DNA of 64,000 nucleotides from Acetatifactor muris (GTDB lineage: Bacteria > Bacillota > Clostridia > Lachnospirales > Lachnospiraceae): NCBI RefSeq assembly GCF_024623325.1, contig NZ_JANJZD010000003.1, forward strand, positions 222,382-286,381, given 5' to 3'. Under the pieces are notes generated by a model. It had not been told where the DNA came from. It did no database searches and saw nothing but the letters and a program-made list of their open reading frames with translations. The translations under genes and the position numbers were made by a program. Positions 34,143 through 44,230 of the stretch are shown here, in pieces. Every line of letters begins with the position of its first letter. Position 1 is the stretch's first letter.

Positions 34143-35564
34143 CTATACTGTTCCGTGCTTTTTTACGGGACGATCGGCAAAGAGCATTTCAAAAGCGGCG
34201 ATGACATACTTCCTGGTGTCGGCCGCCTCCACGATACTGTCCACATATCCTCTCCGCGCGGCGCTTCCCGCACTCAGCTGCAGTGCCTCATACTCTGCTG
34301 CCTTTTCATTGATGACACCTGCACCCTGACCGTCATACATAATCTTTGCAGCCAGCTTGCTCTCCATAGTGCCTATCTGAGCACCCGGCCATGCAAAAGT
34401 CATATCCGCACCGATTGCCTTGGAGTTCATTACAGTGGCAGCGGTTCCCAGGGCCTTGCCCACAATGACATTCACTTTGGGAACAGTGGCATTTGCAAAA
34501 GCATAAGTCAGTCTGGCCGCCGCTCTGGCAATTCCCTTTTCGGAACACACAGTGGCCTTATATCCCTTCACATTGGTGAGGGTCAGCACCGGAATTTCAA
34601 ATGCATCACAGAAATTCACAAAATCTGCCGCTTTCTCGCAGCCCTGCTCCGACAGAACCGCATCCAGCTTCTCCGCAACCTGGCCTTCTTCGTCGCAGAT
34701 CTCGCTGCGGTTTGCAACGGCACCCACTGTCACGCCGTCCAGCTTCAGGAAGCCCACAACCATATCCTTACCGTAACCGGCTTTCACTTCAAAGAAGTCG
34801 TTATTGTCAGCCAGAATGGAAAGTGCAATGGATGTATCTCCGGCACAGCCCGCCAGTTCTTCGTTTACACGGTTCAGATCGTCCGTGCATTCCACAATAT
34901 CGCTGCCCTCGCTGCTGTTGGCAGGCAGGAACGCAATCAGATCTCTGATTTTGGTCAGAATCGTCGCCTCGTCCGCCACCACATCCACAATACCGCTTTC
35001 CTCGGACTGGAACACAGCGCTGGAAGAATCACACTTTGCAACCGAATTTCCGTCAAGCGCATTGGGAGCGTTGACGAAAAGCTTCCCGTTTTTCTCTTCC
35101 ATGAAGGTAAAATCCGTCAGCGTCGGGAACAGGGCAAGTCCGCCGCCGCAGCTGCCCAGCACGGCAGTAATCTGGGGAATTACACCGGAAGCCAGTGTCT
35201 GCTTCATGTAGATGGCGCCAAATGCATTCAGCGCATCCGCCGCCTCCTGCAGTCTCAGTCCCGCGGAATCGATCAGGCCGATTACGGGAGAGCCTGTCTT
35301 CATTGCCAGGTCATAGAGATTGGTAATCTTTCTGGCGTGCATCTCACCGATGGTTCCGTTCATTACGGAAGCATCCTGGCTGTACACATACACAGGCTTA
35401 CCACCTATTACTCCGTAGCCGGTAATACAACCGTCAGAAGGAGTTTCATTGGGTTTCATATTGAAATCAGTAGCTCTTGCAGTTACAAGTCCGCCAATTT
35501 CAACGAAACTGTTGTCATCGAGCAAAGCTGTAATTCTTTGGCTCGCTTTTGAAGTAGTACTCAT
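34143..35564 (-). CDS. Acyl-CoA carboxyltransferase subunit, MmdA/PccB type (473 aa)
   Basis: Crotonase-fold carboxyltransferase acting on acyl-CoA. The N-half carries VIGLIDSAGLRLQEAADAL and VLGSCGGGLALFPTLTDF. The C-half has ALGTAATVMNSKAIGADMTF and AWPGAQIGTMES. Shorter than the 510-residue methylmalonyl-CoA decarboxylase alpha chain, mainly at the ends. Start at 35562-35564 behind GGAGGACTGAGAGC. First gene of the cluster. The same cluster also has an oxaloacetate-type carboxyltransferase, so both could share one biotin carrier. The acyl-CoA substrate (methylmalonyl-CoA most likely) is inferred. Confidence 0.88.
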   Translation of the reverse strand: MSTTSKASQRITALLDDNSFVEIGGLVTARATDFNMKPNETPSDGCITGYGVIGGKPVYVYSQDASVMNGTIGEMHARKITNLYDLAMKTGSPVIGLIDSAGLRLQEAADALNAFGAIYMKQTLASGVIPQITAVLGSCGGGLALFPTLTDFTFMEEKNGKLFVNAPNALDGNSVAKCDSSSAVFQSEESGIVDVVADEATILTKIRDLIAFLPANSSEGSDIVECTDDLNRVNEELAGCAGDTSIALSILADNNDFFEVKAGYGKDMVVGFLKLDGVTVGAVANRSEICDEEGQVAEKLDAVLSEQGCEKAADFVNFCDAFEIPVLTLTNVKGYKATVCSEKGIARAAARLTYAFANATVPKVNVIVGKALGTAATVMNSKAIGADMTFAWPGAQIGTMESKLAAKIMYDGQGAGVINEKAAEYEALQLSAGSAARRGYVDSIVEAADTRKYVIAAFEMLFADRPVKKHGTV

Positions 35565-35663
35565 GCTCTCAGTCCTCCATTTATAATAAATAAATACGAA
35601 CAATTTAACATCCGGGGTATTCAATCCGAAACCGCATGGAACCCCATGATTATTGTCTGTAAC

Positions 35664-35691
35664 AGTATAACACAAAAAATGCAACCCGCAA
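35664..35691 (-). promoter_or_regulatory. Promoter of the decarboxylase cluster, overlapping a terminator
   Basis: Minus-strand TTGCGG (35686-35691) and TATACT (35664-35669) with a 16-bp spacer. The -35 lies in the loop of the upstream gene's terminator hairpin and the spacer covers its 3' arm. The leader to the first start is about 95 nt. Confidence 0.55.
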
Positions 35692-35710
35692 AGAACGAAT
35701 TGCATTTTTT
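35674..35710 (-). terminator. Terminator after the LiaF-like gene
   Basis: Perfect 11-bp inverted repeat AAAAAATGCAA (35674-35684) / TTGCATTTTTT (35700-35710) with a 15-nt loop. A-run and T-run are built into the stem, so it can act in both directions. It ends the LytTR-LiaF-like transcript. Confidence 0.85.
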
Positions 35711-35730
35711 TGTATTTTTTCCAAAATAAT

Positions 35731-36447
35731 CTACACATACACAATTCCCAGATGTCCGAATACCACAGAGCCTCCCACACACAGAACATTTTCCCCGTCG
35801 CCGGTGCCCCTTCCGCTCATATCCGTGGATCCGAATATATTTTCCGTCTTCGCCTCCACCTTCCACGAAGCCGGCACATAGAGCACCACTTCTCCGAATA
35901 CCAGATCCACAGTGATGCCGGCATTATTGTTCATCAGGCAGGCATCTGTAAAATATACTTCCATGGAGCCGAACACATTGTCTATGCCAACAAAGCTGAC
36001 CGCACCGGAAATGTATTTCACCGTACTGCCGAACACATTGTCAAAGGATACCACCCCACCGTTACTGTCATTGCCGTTCAAAGTTCCCCCGTTTCTCCAG
36101 TGGATCCCACTCCCGATACGCGGGACAAATCTTCTCCCATATTTAAACCCCGGAAACAGGAGGTTCAGTCCTATGGTACCCAAAAGCGCCGCCCCCAGGA
36201 CGGGCCAGGGGGTAATGGCTTCCAGATGCAGCAGTTCATCGTTGATAATGACCAGAAAGGCAAGGGAAAACAGAATCGTGCCGAATCTTCTCCTGAAAAT
36301 CCCTTTGATCAGAATCGCAGCCAGTGCAATATTCAGCAGAATGGAGCTGACGCCGATACCCTCCAGGTATCCCATTCTGCCCACCAGAAGCACCACAGCC
36401 CCCAGCACAAGCATAATTCCCCAGAAAACATTGTTTTTACCTCTCAT
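35731..36447 (-). CDS. LiaF-like membrane protein (238 aa)
   Basis: Four hydrophobic segments at the N-terminus (about 7-100) are followed by a beta-rich soluble domain. Its repeated glycine/valine strands (VVSFDNVFGSTVKYISG, SFVGIDNVFGSMEVYF, ITVDLVFGEVVLYVPASW, TENIFGSTDMSG) are typical of the LiaF / cell-wall-active-antibiotic-response C-terminal domain. It follows a LytTR regulator by 34 bp in one operon. Such pairs usually report envelope stress or autoregulate. The function here is inferred from family only. Confidence 0.8.
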   Translation of the reverse strand: MRGKNNVFWGIMLVLGAVVLLVGRMGYLEGIGVSSILLNIALAAILIKGIFRRRFGTILFSLAFLVIINDELLHLEAITPWPVLGAALLGTIGLNLLFPGFKYGRRFVPRIGSGIHWRNGGTLNGNDSNGGVVSFDNVFGSTVKYISGAVSFVGIDNVFGSMEVYFTDACLMNNNAGITVDLVFGEVVLYVPASWKVEAKTENIFGSTDMSGRGTGDGENVLCVGGSVVFGHLGIVYV

Positions 36448-36481
36448 TATTTCTACCTCTCTTTCTCTTCATCCCAATCAT

Positions 36482-36943
36482 TTACAGTCCAAGCTTCCTC
36501 GCCATCAGCCTCTCCGTCACAACCTTATAGTAAGCCCTGGACAGCATTGCCTTTTTATTGCTTCCCACAAATTCCACCAGACTGGATGCGGTCAGGTTCT
36601 TTGTCACAGACCAGACAAAATCCAGATTGGCAATGGTGGACTTTGAGATTCTCATAAAGCAGCCCGGCAGAAGTTCTTCCAGCTCATACAGTTTATACTC
36701 GCAGAGAAACATGTTGTCTGCGGTATGGGCCCGCAGCTCTCTTCCCTCCGTCTCGAAGAAATAGATTTCCTCCATGGGCACGAAAAATTCTGTTCCGCCG
36801 TTTTTCAGGGAAAGACATCTCTTACTGTTGCCCTGTTTCGATATGTAGTTCTGAAGACTGACCACTGTATCATTCAAGCTTCCGCATCGAATAATCACTT
36901 CTTCCTCCGTCAGGTCTTCTTCAATCTCAATCTTTACCTTCAT
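36482..36943 (-). CDS. LytTR-family DNA-binding regulator (153 aa)
   Basis: A short N-terminal region is followed by a LytTR domain (about residues 50-150): EFFVPMEEIYFFETEGRELR, YELEELLPGCFMRISKSTIANL and LVEFVGSNKKAMLSRAY. No response-regulator receiver is present, so it is the stand-alone type common in Firmicutes next to a membrane partner, here the LiaF-like gene. The start follows AAAAGGGATG-type spacing. No direct-repeat LytTR site could be assigned with confidence in 36944-37100. Confidence 0.85.
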   Translation of the reverse strand: MKVKIEIEEDLTEEEVIIRCGSLNDTVVSLQNYISKQGNSKRCLSLKNGGTEFFVPMEEIYFFETEGRELRAHTADNMFLCEYKLYELEELLPGCFMRISKSTIANLDFVWSVTKNLTASSLVEFVGSNKKAMLSRAYYKVVTERLMARKLGL

Positions 36944-37106
36944 CCCTTTTCCTCTGCCGTCACGGCGACTGCAACAGTTTAGCTTTCCGTTTCTTTATGT
37001 ACTTTTCAGTATACAGATAATTCCGCATCTGTAAACCCTTTCTGTGCAAGAGGTTAATTTCCGTGTGTAAGAAGTAAAAATTGGGGGGCAGGCTTTCCTG
37101 TAACAT

Positions 37107-37132
37107 AAAAAGCGCCGCAACACGACGCTTTT
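37107..37132 (-). terminator. Terminator after the 57-residue gene
   Basis: Minus-strand stem GCGTCG/CGGCGC (one G-T pair) with loop TGTTG, flanked by AAAA before and TTTTT after. It lies 18 bp downstream of the small gene's stop. Confidence 0.8.
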
Positions 37133-37149
37133 ACCACTCTCCAATCCCA

Positions 37150-37323
37150 TTATTCCAGGATGCTGTAACTCATCCACTCATACAGAAGTTTCGTTCCTTC
37201 CGTGATCTCCGGCGGCAGAAGCGCTCTCGCCACCAGCTTCAGTTCTTCGGACTCTATGTCCGTACGTTTTAGACGGGCATAATCTCCGTCTATTTCCATA
37301 ACGATATACTCGAAACGATTCAT
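37150..37323 (-). CDS. Small protein of unknown function (57 aa)
   Basis: Starts at the ATG at 37321-37323 behind AAAGGAT. Sequence begins MNRFEYIVMEIDGDYARLKR and continues with acidic, beta-like residues, resembling the short DUF3006-type pattern (a strand pair around I-D-G-D-Y-A). That assignment is weak. It is preceded by the glycosyltransferase gene (39 bp) and followed by a good terminator, which supports it as the last cistron. Cytoplasmic; no cysteine or membrane segment. Confidence 0.65.
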   Translation of the reverse strand: MNRFEYIVMEIDGDYARLKRTDIESEELKLVARALLPPEITEGTKLLYEWMSYSILE

Positions 37324-37361
37324 ACTTTTTATATCCTTTCTGCATTTTATATCCGCACTTG

Positions 37362-39005
37362 TCAAAAGTGAACAATCACATATCCGTCCATCTCCGTGAC
37401 AGACCCTTCCTCCGGCCAATTCGGCAGGTTTTCGGAATAAATGTCTGCTTTCTGTATCAACGCTTCCTCATACACTGTCTGCAGACTATATCCATGCATG
37501 CGAAGGAAATTAACAAATTCCCTGCCCGGATACTCAAAAGCGTACATTCCCCACTCGATCATTGAATGATACATGTCAAAGGCGAAAGTATAACCATATG
37601 GCGAATAATACTTCTCTTTCAAATGCGGGTCCAGCCAATCCGTCAATCTGCATATTAATCCAAACTCTTTCGAAGAATAATCAATATAGTAGTAATCCGC
37701 CAGCTCATAAGGAGAGCTATAGTGTCCGGTAAAAATTACCGTTGATCCCCGCCCATATTTTTGGGTGACTTCTTTCGCAATGTCTGTCAACACTTCTTTC
37801 TCGTACTGATACCGTTTATAATCCATATAAAAAATACGATTCATCTCATATGCCTGATTCCATATTAACATGGCTGCCACAAATCCAAATACAACACAGC
37901 CATATTTCTTCCAACGTTTATGATTACAGACCAAATAAAACAGCAATACTGCACAGCCGATAAAAAAAGGCATAAACTGACAGGTTCTGTACAAAGGCGG
38001 CATCATCTCTACCAAAGTGAGAAGAAAAGGCGTCGTCATCATGCCCAAAAACAACAACAGATAGCATCCTGTTTTCCTTTTCACTGTCAATACCCCGGCA
38101 GCAACCGCAAATACAACCATCGACATCACATACACCAGAACCGGAAAATAGACTACCGCATTTACGAAATACTGCAGCCAATATTTTTTAATCAGCATAA
38201 ACGCATTCTGAAGTCCGTTTCCATCCGAAAAAAATTCAAGGCAGGCGGTCAATGCTCTGGACTCCACAGAATATTCTGACTGTATGGAAAAAATCGCAAT
38301 CAGTACCTTCTGTATCACAGCTCGCAAAACCAGGCATCCGACAATCAGACCTGCACACAGGGCCAGTTTTTGAAATATCAGCTTGAAGGTCAGTTTATTT
38401 TGATCTGTCATACCTCTGAAAAACAGAATCATTATGAGCCCCATAATGTATAAAATAATAAAGGATTCATAGCACCCCACCGCAATCCAAAGCCCCAACA
38501 TACTGCCTGTCAGATATGCAAAGTACTTTTTCCCCTTCCGACCAAAACTCTCCAGCAAGAACAGCAGGGAGAGGGCCAATGCCAAATACCCTACATCCAT
38601 ACCACTATGATAGTAATACAGATACAGGCCTCCTAAAAACGGTTGTGAAATAAAGGCACATGCAAATGCGGTATAACCTCCGATTCCAATCTTTTCTCCC
38701 AAAATGCGCCTGAGCAATATACAATACAGCACAACTGACAACAGCAGAATCATTACCCCCCCGATTTCCGTTATGTGTGGCATAAATTCTCCCAGATAGA
38801 ACAGCTTATTTATCAAATAGATAGTCCAGCGGCCCATCAGTACTTCTATTCCATCATTCAGATACACATCGACCATGGTGTCGTCTATCCCTATGCTCTC
38901 ATGAGTAACGGCAAATCCATAACTCCCTAATGCTGTCAGAGCCAGTATTACCACGAACATCTTCTGATGTAAAAAGAAACTAATATCCTCTTTCAACTGC
39001 CGCAC
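37362..39005 (-). CDS. GtrII-like membrane glucosyltransferase (547 aa)
   Basis: Multi-pass membrane protein with about 11-12 hydrophobic segments. The N-terminal region SYGFAVTHESIGIDDTMVDVYL followed by VLMGRWTIYLINKL matches the acidic loop and GRW motif of GtrII-type (serotype-converting) glucosyltransferases, which use a lipid-linked glucose donor. About 130 C-terminal residues form an extracytoplasmic domain. No bactoprenol glucosyltransferase GtrB or flippase GtrA lies next to it, so the donor is made elsewhere. Own promoter upstream. Likely role: glycosylation of a surface polymer. Confidence 0.75.
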   Translation of the reverse strand: MRQLKEDISFFLHQKMFVVILALTALGSYGFAVTHESIGIDDTMVDVYLNDGIEVLMGRWTIYLINKLFYLGEFMPHITEIGGVMILLLSVVLYCILLRRILGEKIGIGGYTAFACAFISQPFLGGLYLYYYHSGMDVGYLALALSLLFLLESFGRKGKKYFAYLTGSMLGLWIAVGCYESFIILYIMGLIMILFFRGMTDQNKLTFKLIFQKLALCAGLIVGCLVLRAVIQKVLIAIFSIQSEYSVESRALTACLEFFSDGNGLQNAFMLIKKYWLQYFVNAVVYFPVLVYVMSMVVFAVAAGVLTVKRKTGCYLLLFLGMMTTPFLLTLVEMMPPLYRTCQFMPFFIGCAVLLFYLVCNHKRWKKYGCVVFGFVAAMLIWNQAYEMNRIFYMDYKRYQYEKEVLTDIAKEVTQKYGRGSTVIFTGHYSSPYELADYYYIDYSSKEFGLICRLTDWLDPHLKEKYYSPYGYTFAFDMYHSMIEWGMYAFEYPGREFVNFLRMHGYSLQTVYEEALIQKADIYSENLPNWPEEGSVTEMDGYVIVHF

Positions 39006-39114
39006 TGCTTTTTCTCCTTATCAACTTTCGTATTCTTCTGAGACACCATATCTTTCGTAACAATTCAGGCAGGACACCGAACTGTTGCTGTTTTTCCGCT
39101 GTCAAATGGATTCT

Positions 39115-39143
39115 ATCATATAAATTTGGATAATACAATGCAA
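39115..39143 (-). promoter_or_regulatory. Promoter of the GtrII-like gene
   Basis: Minus-strand TTGCAT (39138-39143) and TATGAT (39115-39120), 17 bp apart. The sequence ATAGAATCC is repeated at the -10 and about 45 bp upstream of it. Confidence 0.6.
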
Positions 39144-39185
39144 AACAGGATTCTATTATGCAAATTCTTTCGGTTTCTGGTCCAC

Positions 39186-39240
39186 GCAAAAGCCCCCGGT
39201 TCCACAGACAATATATATAATACTGCCTGAAACCCGGGGA
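39186..39240 (-). terminator. Terminator of groES-groEL
   Basis: Imperfect GC-rich stem CCCCGGGTTTC...GGAACCGGGG (39239 down to 39192) with an AT-rich loop, followed on the minus strand by GCTTTTGC. It lies 35 bp after the groEL stop. Confidence 0.65.
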
Positions 39241-39272
39241 CCTGACTTCTACTTTATTTTACATGCATGGTA

Positions 39273-41233
<1,961 letters not shown>

Positions 41234-41268
41234 GATAATTGCCTCCTATATATTAAGCTTATTCTTTG

Positions 41269-41295
41269 TTAGCACTCTTTTAATATGAGTGCTAA
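41269..41295 (-). promoter_or_regulatory. CIRCE operator of groES-groEL
   Basis: Perfect TTAGCACTC-N9-GAGTGCTAA inverted repeat, the binding site of the HrcA heat-shock repressor. It sits between the -10 element and the groES start, where HrcA would block initiation. The second CIRCE in this window precedes htpG. Confidence 0.97.
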
Positions 41296-41307
41296 TCACT
41301 AGAACAT

Positions 41308-41336
41308 ATAATAGTTTTATATGGAAGTCTTTGCAA
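41308..41336 (-). promoter_or_regulatory. Promoter of groES-groEL
   Basis: Minus-strand TTGCAA (41331-41336) and TATTAT (41308-41313) with a 17-bp spacer, immediately upstream of the CIRCE operator. A vegetative-sigma promoter under HrcA control. Confidence 0.75.
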
Positions 41337-41450
41337 ACATATTCACAGAAAACTAAATTTCAATATCTCTTTTTTTCTCCGATTATCTTTCTTTTTCTCT
41401 TCTTATCTCACTTTAATCCTTGTCCGCTGATTTAATATTTATTTTAGATT

Positions 41451-41792
41451 TTGTTTTCGGTAAGATATTCCTCCATATCTGCCGATATATATAGTACAAA
41501 TGTCACTGTTGAAATATACATCCAGGGAGGGATTCACGGAGCAAACGGAATTGGAATTCAAAACTATTTCAAAGTGTACCCGGTTCAGATGGTAGTCAGC
41601 GTGCCCAGACTGAAAAAGGAGAACAGAGATTCCGAGCAGCAGAGGCAGAAGAGCTCTCAGAAATCATTCTTCGATATTCTGCTGGACAAAACAGAGGAAG
41701 AGAAAGCTCCGGACGACTGCTATACCGTAACTTATGACAGGAACAGCAGACTCCGGACTTTCCAGTACTGCCGCAAAGAGTATACCTTCTGA
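41451..41792 (+). CDS. Hypothetical small protein (up to 113 aa; start uncertain)
   Basis: Plus-strand open frame whose last 68 residues look coding: MVVSVPRLKKENRDSEQQRQ, then a lysine/serine-rich helix and YTVTYDRNSRLRTFQYCRKE. The N-terminal 45 residues are less convincing. No good ribosome site precedes either the ATG at 41451 or the one at 41589; a GGGAGGG at about 41526 has only non-standard codons after it. Nothing known is recognised. It lies between the groES promoter and a convergent gene. Could be spurious. Confidence 0.4.
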   Translation: MFSVRYSSISADIYSTNVTVEIYIQGGIHGANGIGIQNYFKVYPVQMVVSVPRLKKENRDSEQQRQKSSQKSFFDILLDKTEEEKAPDDCYTVTYDRNSRLRTFQYCRKEYTF

Positions 41793-41987
41793 CCCCGCAA
41801 AGGGCTGCCGCAAAAGCATATGCGCGAGACAGAGACTTTCCTTTTGGATATGGCCCTGCCCCAGCAGCATGCTTCCTGCGTCAGCCCCTTTGTGTTAGTT
41901 CAATTCTACCGGATTATTTCTCTTTCTCTGACTTTCATCCGACAAAACGCAGTTATTCCGACAAGTCACTGAACACCGTATAACCCG

Positions 41988-42659
41988 TCAGTTACATTTA
42001 ATCTCCAAATATCCCAGCAGCTTCGACATATCGTATTCTTCCAGCACACCTAAATTGGAATCATAATATTTTCCGTCATAATGAATCAGATAATGGCAGA
42101 AACGCCCCATTTTCTCCATCAGAATACAGCATTTCGGGAGCACCGCATCCCGGCCTTCCGTGTAATTAATCACGTCGCTGTGGTCAATCCCATAATAATT
42201 CAGGGCCGAAATCATGCGTCCCATGGTCGCCTGCCATTCACGGCAGTCCATGACGCTGATCACTTCCGCGATGGTATTTCCTGCCAGCATTGCCACGCAG
42301 GCCTGTCCGCAGAGCCCGTCCTCCGGCTGAATAATCACCTTCATGCTGTCAATCTCCCGAATGGGATGTTCAAAATCATAAGGACTGTTCTGATCCATCC
42401 GAATCAGGCTGCCTGTAATGTGCAGCAGAATCTTATGAGTGATACCCGGCTCCACATTCACCGCATCATTGTCTGCAATGTGAATCTCATAGTTTCCCTT
42501 ATCTATCGGGAGCAGCTCACATTCGATAATCCTGTTATCCAGCACCACCTCGCCCTGAATGACATCTCTGTGCTTACTGACTTCCCACACATTAAAAGGA
42601 ATCCGAATCATATATCCTTTTTCCTTTTTCTCCACAACCGACTCAAAGAAATATCTCAT
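41988..42659 (-). CDS. DUF1905-like domain fused to a C39-like cysteine peptidase fold (223 aa)
   Basis: N-terminal part (about 1-60: FFESVVEKKEKGYMIRIPFN, then VVLDNRIIECELLPIDKGNY) resembles the DUF1905 small barrel. C-terminal part (about 108-220) has QPEDGLCGQACVAMLAG, like the Gln/Cys active-site block of papain-fold C39-type peptidases. CHYLIHYDGKYYDSNLG follows with His and Asp in the right places. It has no signal peptide and no ABC transporter beside it, so it is not a normal bacteriocin processor. Start supported by position only; the upstream ribosome site is weak. Role unknown; fold assignment is by motif. Confidence 0.6.
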   Translation of the reverse strand: MRYFFESVVEKKEKGYMIRIPFNVWEVSKHRDVIQGEVVLDNRIIECELLPIDKGNYEIHIADNDAVNVEPGITHKILLHITGSLIRMDQNSPYDFEHPIREIDSMKVIIQPEDGLCGQACVAMLAGNTIAEVISVMDCREWQATMGRMISALNYYGIDHSDVINYTEGRDAVLPKCCILMEKMGRFCHYLIHYDGKYYDSNLGVLEEYDMSKLLGYLEIKCN

Positions 42660-42772
42660 AAATGCTTACCTCCGCTCCGGACCCTCTGTCCCTTTTATCA
42701 GAAATCAAAAGTATTGTATCAAGTTCTGCTCCATTTGAAAACACTTTTTCAAATAGTTAAAAAATAAACAAT

Positions 42773-43633
42773 TCACGAGCTCCTTCTGGCCTGGGAAGGC
42801 GAAATCCCATAACGTTTTTTAAAAAGCTTGCTGAAATGGTATGCATCGTCATAGCCGACAATGGACGCCACTTCCTGAATGCTCCCCTGATAGCCGTTTT
42901 CCAGAAGCTCCCTTGCCTTCTCCAGACGGATATTAATCAGATGCCGTATAGGAGTATTCCCCGTTTCACTCTTAAAAATCCTGGAGATATAAAAAGAACT
43001 GAGATACATATTCTCCGCTATCTGGTCAAGGGAAATTTTCTCACTGTAGTGATCTTCTATATAATCTATTATCTGCTCTACCACATATTTTTTATTGGCG
43101 GACTCAAATGCACAGCCCTTCGGTCTCTCCATGGGCTCGCACTGCTCTCTGATGACCAGAAGCAGCAGCTGGATCAGATAGGATTTCAGCATAAAATATC
43201 GTCCCTGCCTGCGGACGGCATTCTCAGCCTCCATGGACGAGCAGATCTTAAAAAGCCTCTGGCTCAGCTCTCCGGCAGTATGCAGAATACACTCCCCCTC
43301 CGGAAGGGGCATGTAGTTGGCCGGACATCCCGTAATCTGGATATCGGAAAACCCCACGAAAAACTCTGTGGTCGGAACATCCGCCTCCGGGCAGATCAGC
43401 GCCTGATGTCTGACACCGGGATTAATAATCAGCAGGTCTCCCTCCCGAATGTCATATATTTTGTTCTCGATGCGGTATTTTCCCTCTCCGGACAGAATAT
43501 AGGCCATCTCCAGGTGTTCATGACTGTGGTATTCCGGCTTCCCGCAGTTCTTGCCTCTTGTTCCTTTCCATATAAAGAGAAATGTCGGATCCATTTCCTC
43601 TATGGATATCGCAGTATTTTGTTGTACTTCCAT
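42773..43633 (-). CDS. AraC-family transcriptional regulator with cupin domain (286 aa)
   Basis: N-terminal cupin (HSHEHLEMAYILSGEGKYRI, DIREGDLLIINPGVRHQAL) for effector sensing. Two AraC helix-turn-helix motifs follow in the last 100 residues (ISLDQIAENMYLSSFYISRI; SIQEVASIVGYDDAYHFSKL, then KKRYGISPSQAR). Start at 43631-43633 behind GGAGGGCAAG; the longer open frame reaches into upstream repeats and is not coding. Probably governs a sugar-utilisation gene set, but none lies adjacent. The 900-bp gene-free region above it contains the RNA elements described below. Confidence 0.9.
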   Translation of the reverse strand: MEVQQNTAISIEEMDPTFLFIWKGTRGKNCGKPEYHSHEHLEMAYILSGEGKYRIENKIYDIREGDLLIINPGVRHQALICPEADVPTTEFFVGFSDIQITGCPANYMPLPEGECILHTAGELSQRLFKICSSMEAENAVRRQGRYFMLKSYLIQLLLLVIREQCEPMERPKGCAFESANKKYVVEQIIDYIEDHYSEKISLDQIAENMYLSSFYISRIFKSETGNTPIRHLINIRLEKARELLENGYQGSIQEVASIVGYDDAYHFSKLFKKRYGISPSQARRSS

Positions 43634-43753
43634 CTTGCCCTCCGTTTCTCCTTCTGCTATTTTACCCGTTTTCTTCCTAAAAGTAAAACATATTTTCAAA
43701 ATTAGTTCCTGTTTAATGCACATGGGGCCGGGATTTCTGCAAGGACTTACAGG

Positions 43754-43911
43754 AGGACTGCCGCCAGGTCCGGAATTCCTGCAATGACTTGCCGGGGCCC
43801 TGAAGCTGAGACCAGGGGACCTGCAAGGGCTCACAGAGGACTGCCGCCAGGTCCAGATTCCTGCAAGGACTTGCCGGGGCCCTGACGCTGAGACCGGGAT
43901 TACTGCGGCAG
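43754..43911. repeat. Two tandem copies of an 83-bp repeat
   Basis: AGGACTGCCGCCAGGTCC begins a unit at 43754 and again at 43837 (period 83 bp). Shared downstream blocks are ATTCCTGCAA and CTTGCCGGGGCCCTGA, and a partial copy lies just before (about 43724-43753). GC-rich and non-coding. An inverted copy of its core is found at 44447-44480, on the far side of the RNA pair. Confidence 0.75.
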
Positions 43912-43933
43912 GTCAGGGTGAAAGCAAAGGGAC

Positions 43934-44113
43934 GGCAGAGGAGGCCGGTGGTTCTTTCCTCGGCGGGGTAACGCGCCGGTAAACTAATCCTCAACTTCGA
44001 CTAAAGCGCGAAAGTACCGCGCTTAAGTCTGCGTAGAGGCTGGATTTTACCTCTGCTAAGGGCACCCCTTGGTGCTTTCGGAAAGAGCCACCGGCCTCCT
44101 CTGCCTGTTTCTT
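43934..44113 (+). ncRNA. Structured RNA candidate, copy L (about 180 nt)
   Basis: A 26-bp outer stem (43934-43959 with 44080-44105, one G-U pair) encloses several hairpins. These are CGGCG/CGCCG (43961-43978), a three-part arm (CCTC/GAGG, GACT/AGTC and AAGCGC/GCGCTT around the loop GAAAGTACC at 44010-44018), and GCACC/GGTGC (44062-44075). The 3' stem strand runs into TGTTTCTT, a terminator-like tail. A homologous copy in opposite orientation follows (44231-44416), with different bases but the same pairs. Strand choice rests on the G-U pair, which would be an A-C mismatch on the other strand, and on the U-tract. Promoter not seen; Rfam identity unknown. Confidence 0.7.
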
Positions 44114-44174
44114 GCAAGTTACACTGGCCTGGGGCAGATATGGACTAAGCGTTCTGGTCCAGCGCGTTTTGTAA

Positions 44175-44194
44175 AGCTCCAGCCATCTGGAGCT
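44175..44194. terminator. Hairpin between the two convergent RNA copies
   Basis: Perfect 8-bp stem AGCTCCAG/CTGGAGCT with a 4-nt loop, centred in the 117-bp gap between the two RNA candidates. On the minus strand TTTACAAAA follows. It may back up termination; no role is proven. Confidence 0.4.
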
Positions 44195-44230
44195 ATAAGC
44201 CGATCTGTGGCACTTTTTCTAAAACCTGCG

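Noticed and set aside
41798..41892. Long-range inverted repeat CAAAGGGCTG/CAGCCCCTTTG as terminator
   Set aside because: The loop is over 70 nt, the arms are imperfect and no U-tract follows.
43713..43994. Open frame over the 83-bp repeats, including an upstream extension of the AraC gene
   Set aside because: Repeat-driven frame without ribosome site; the AraC cupin domain begins after the ATG at 43633, which has GGAGGG before it.
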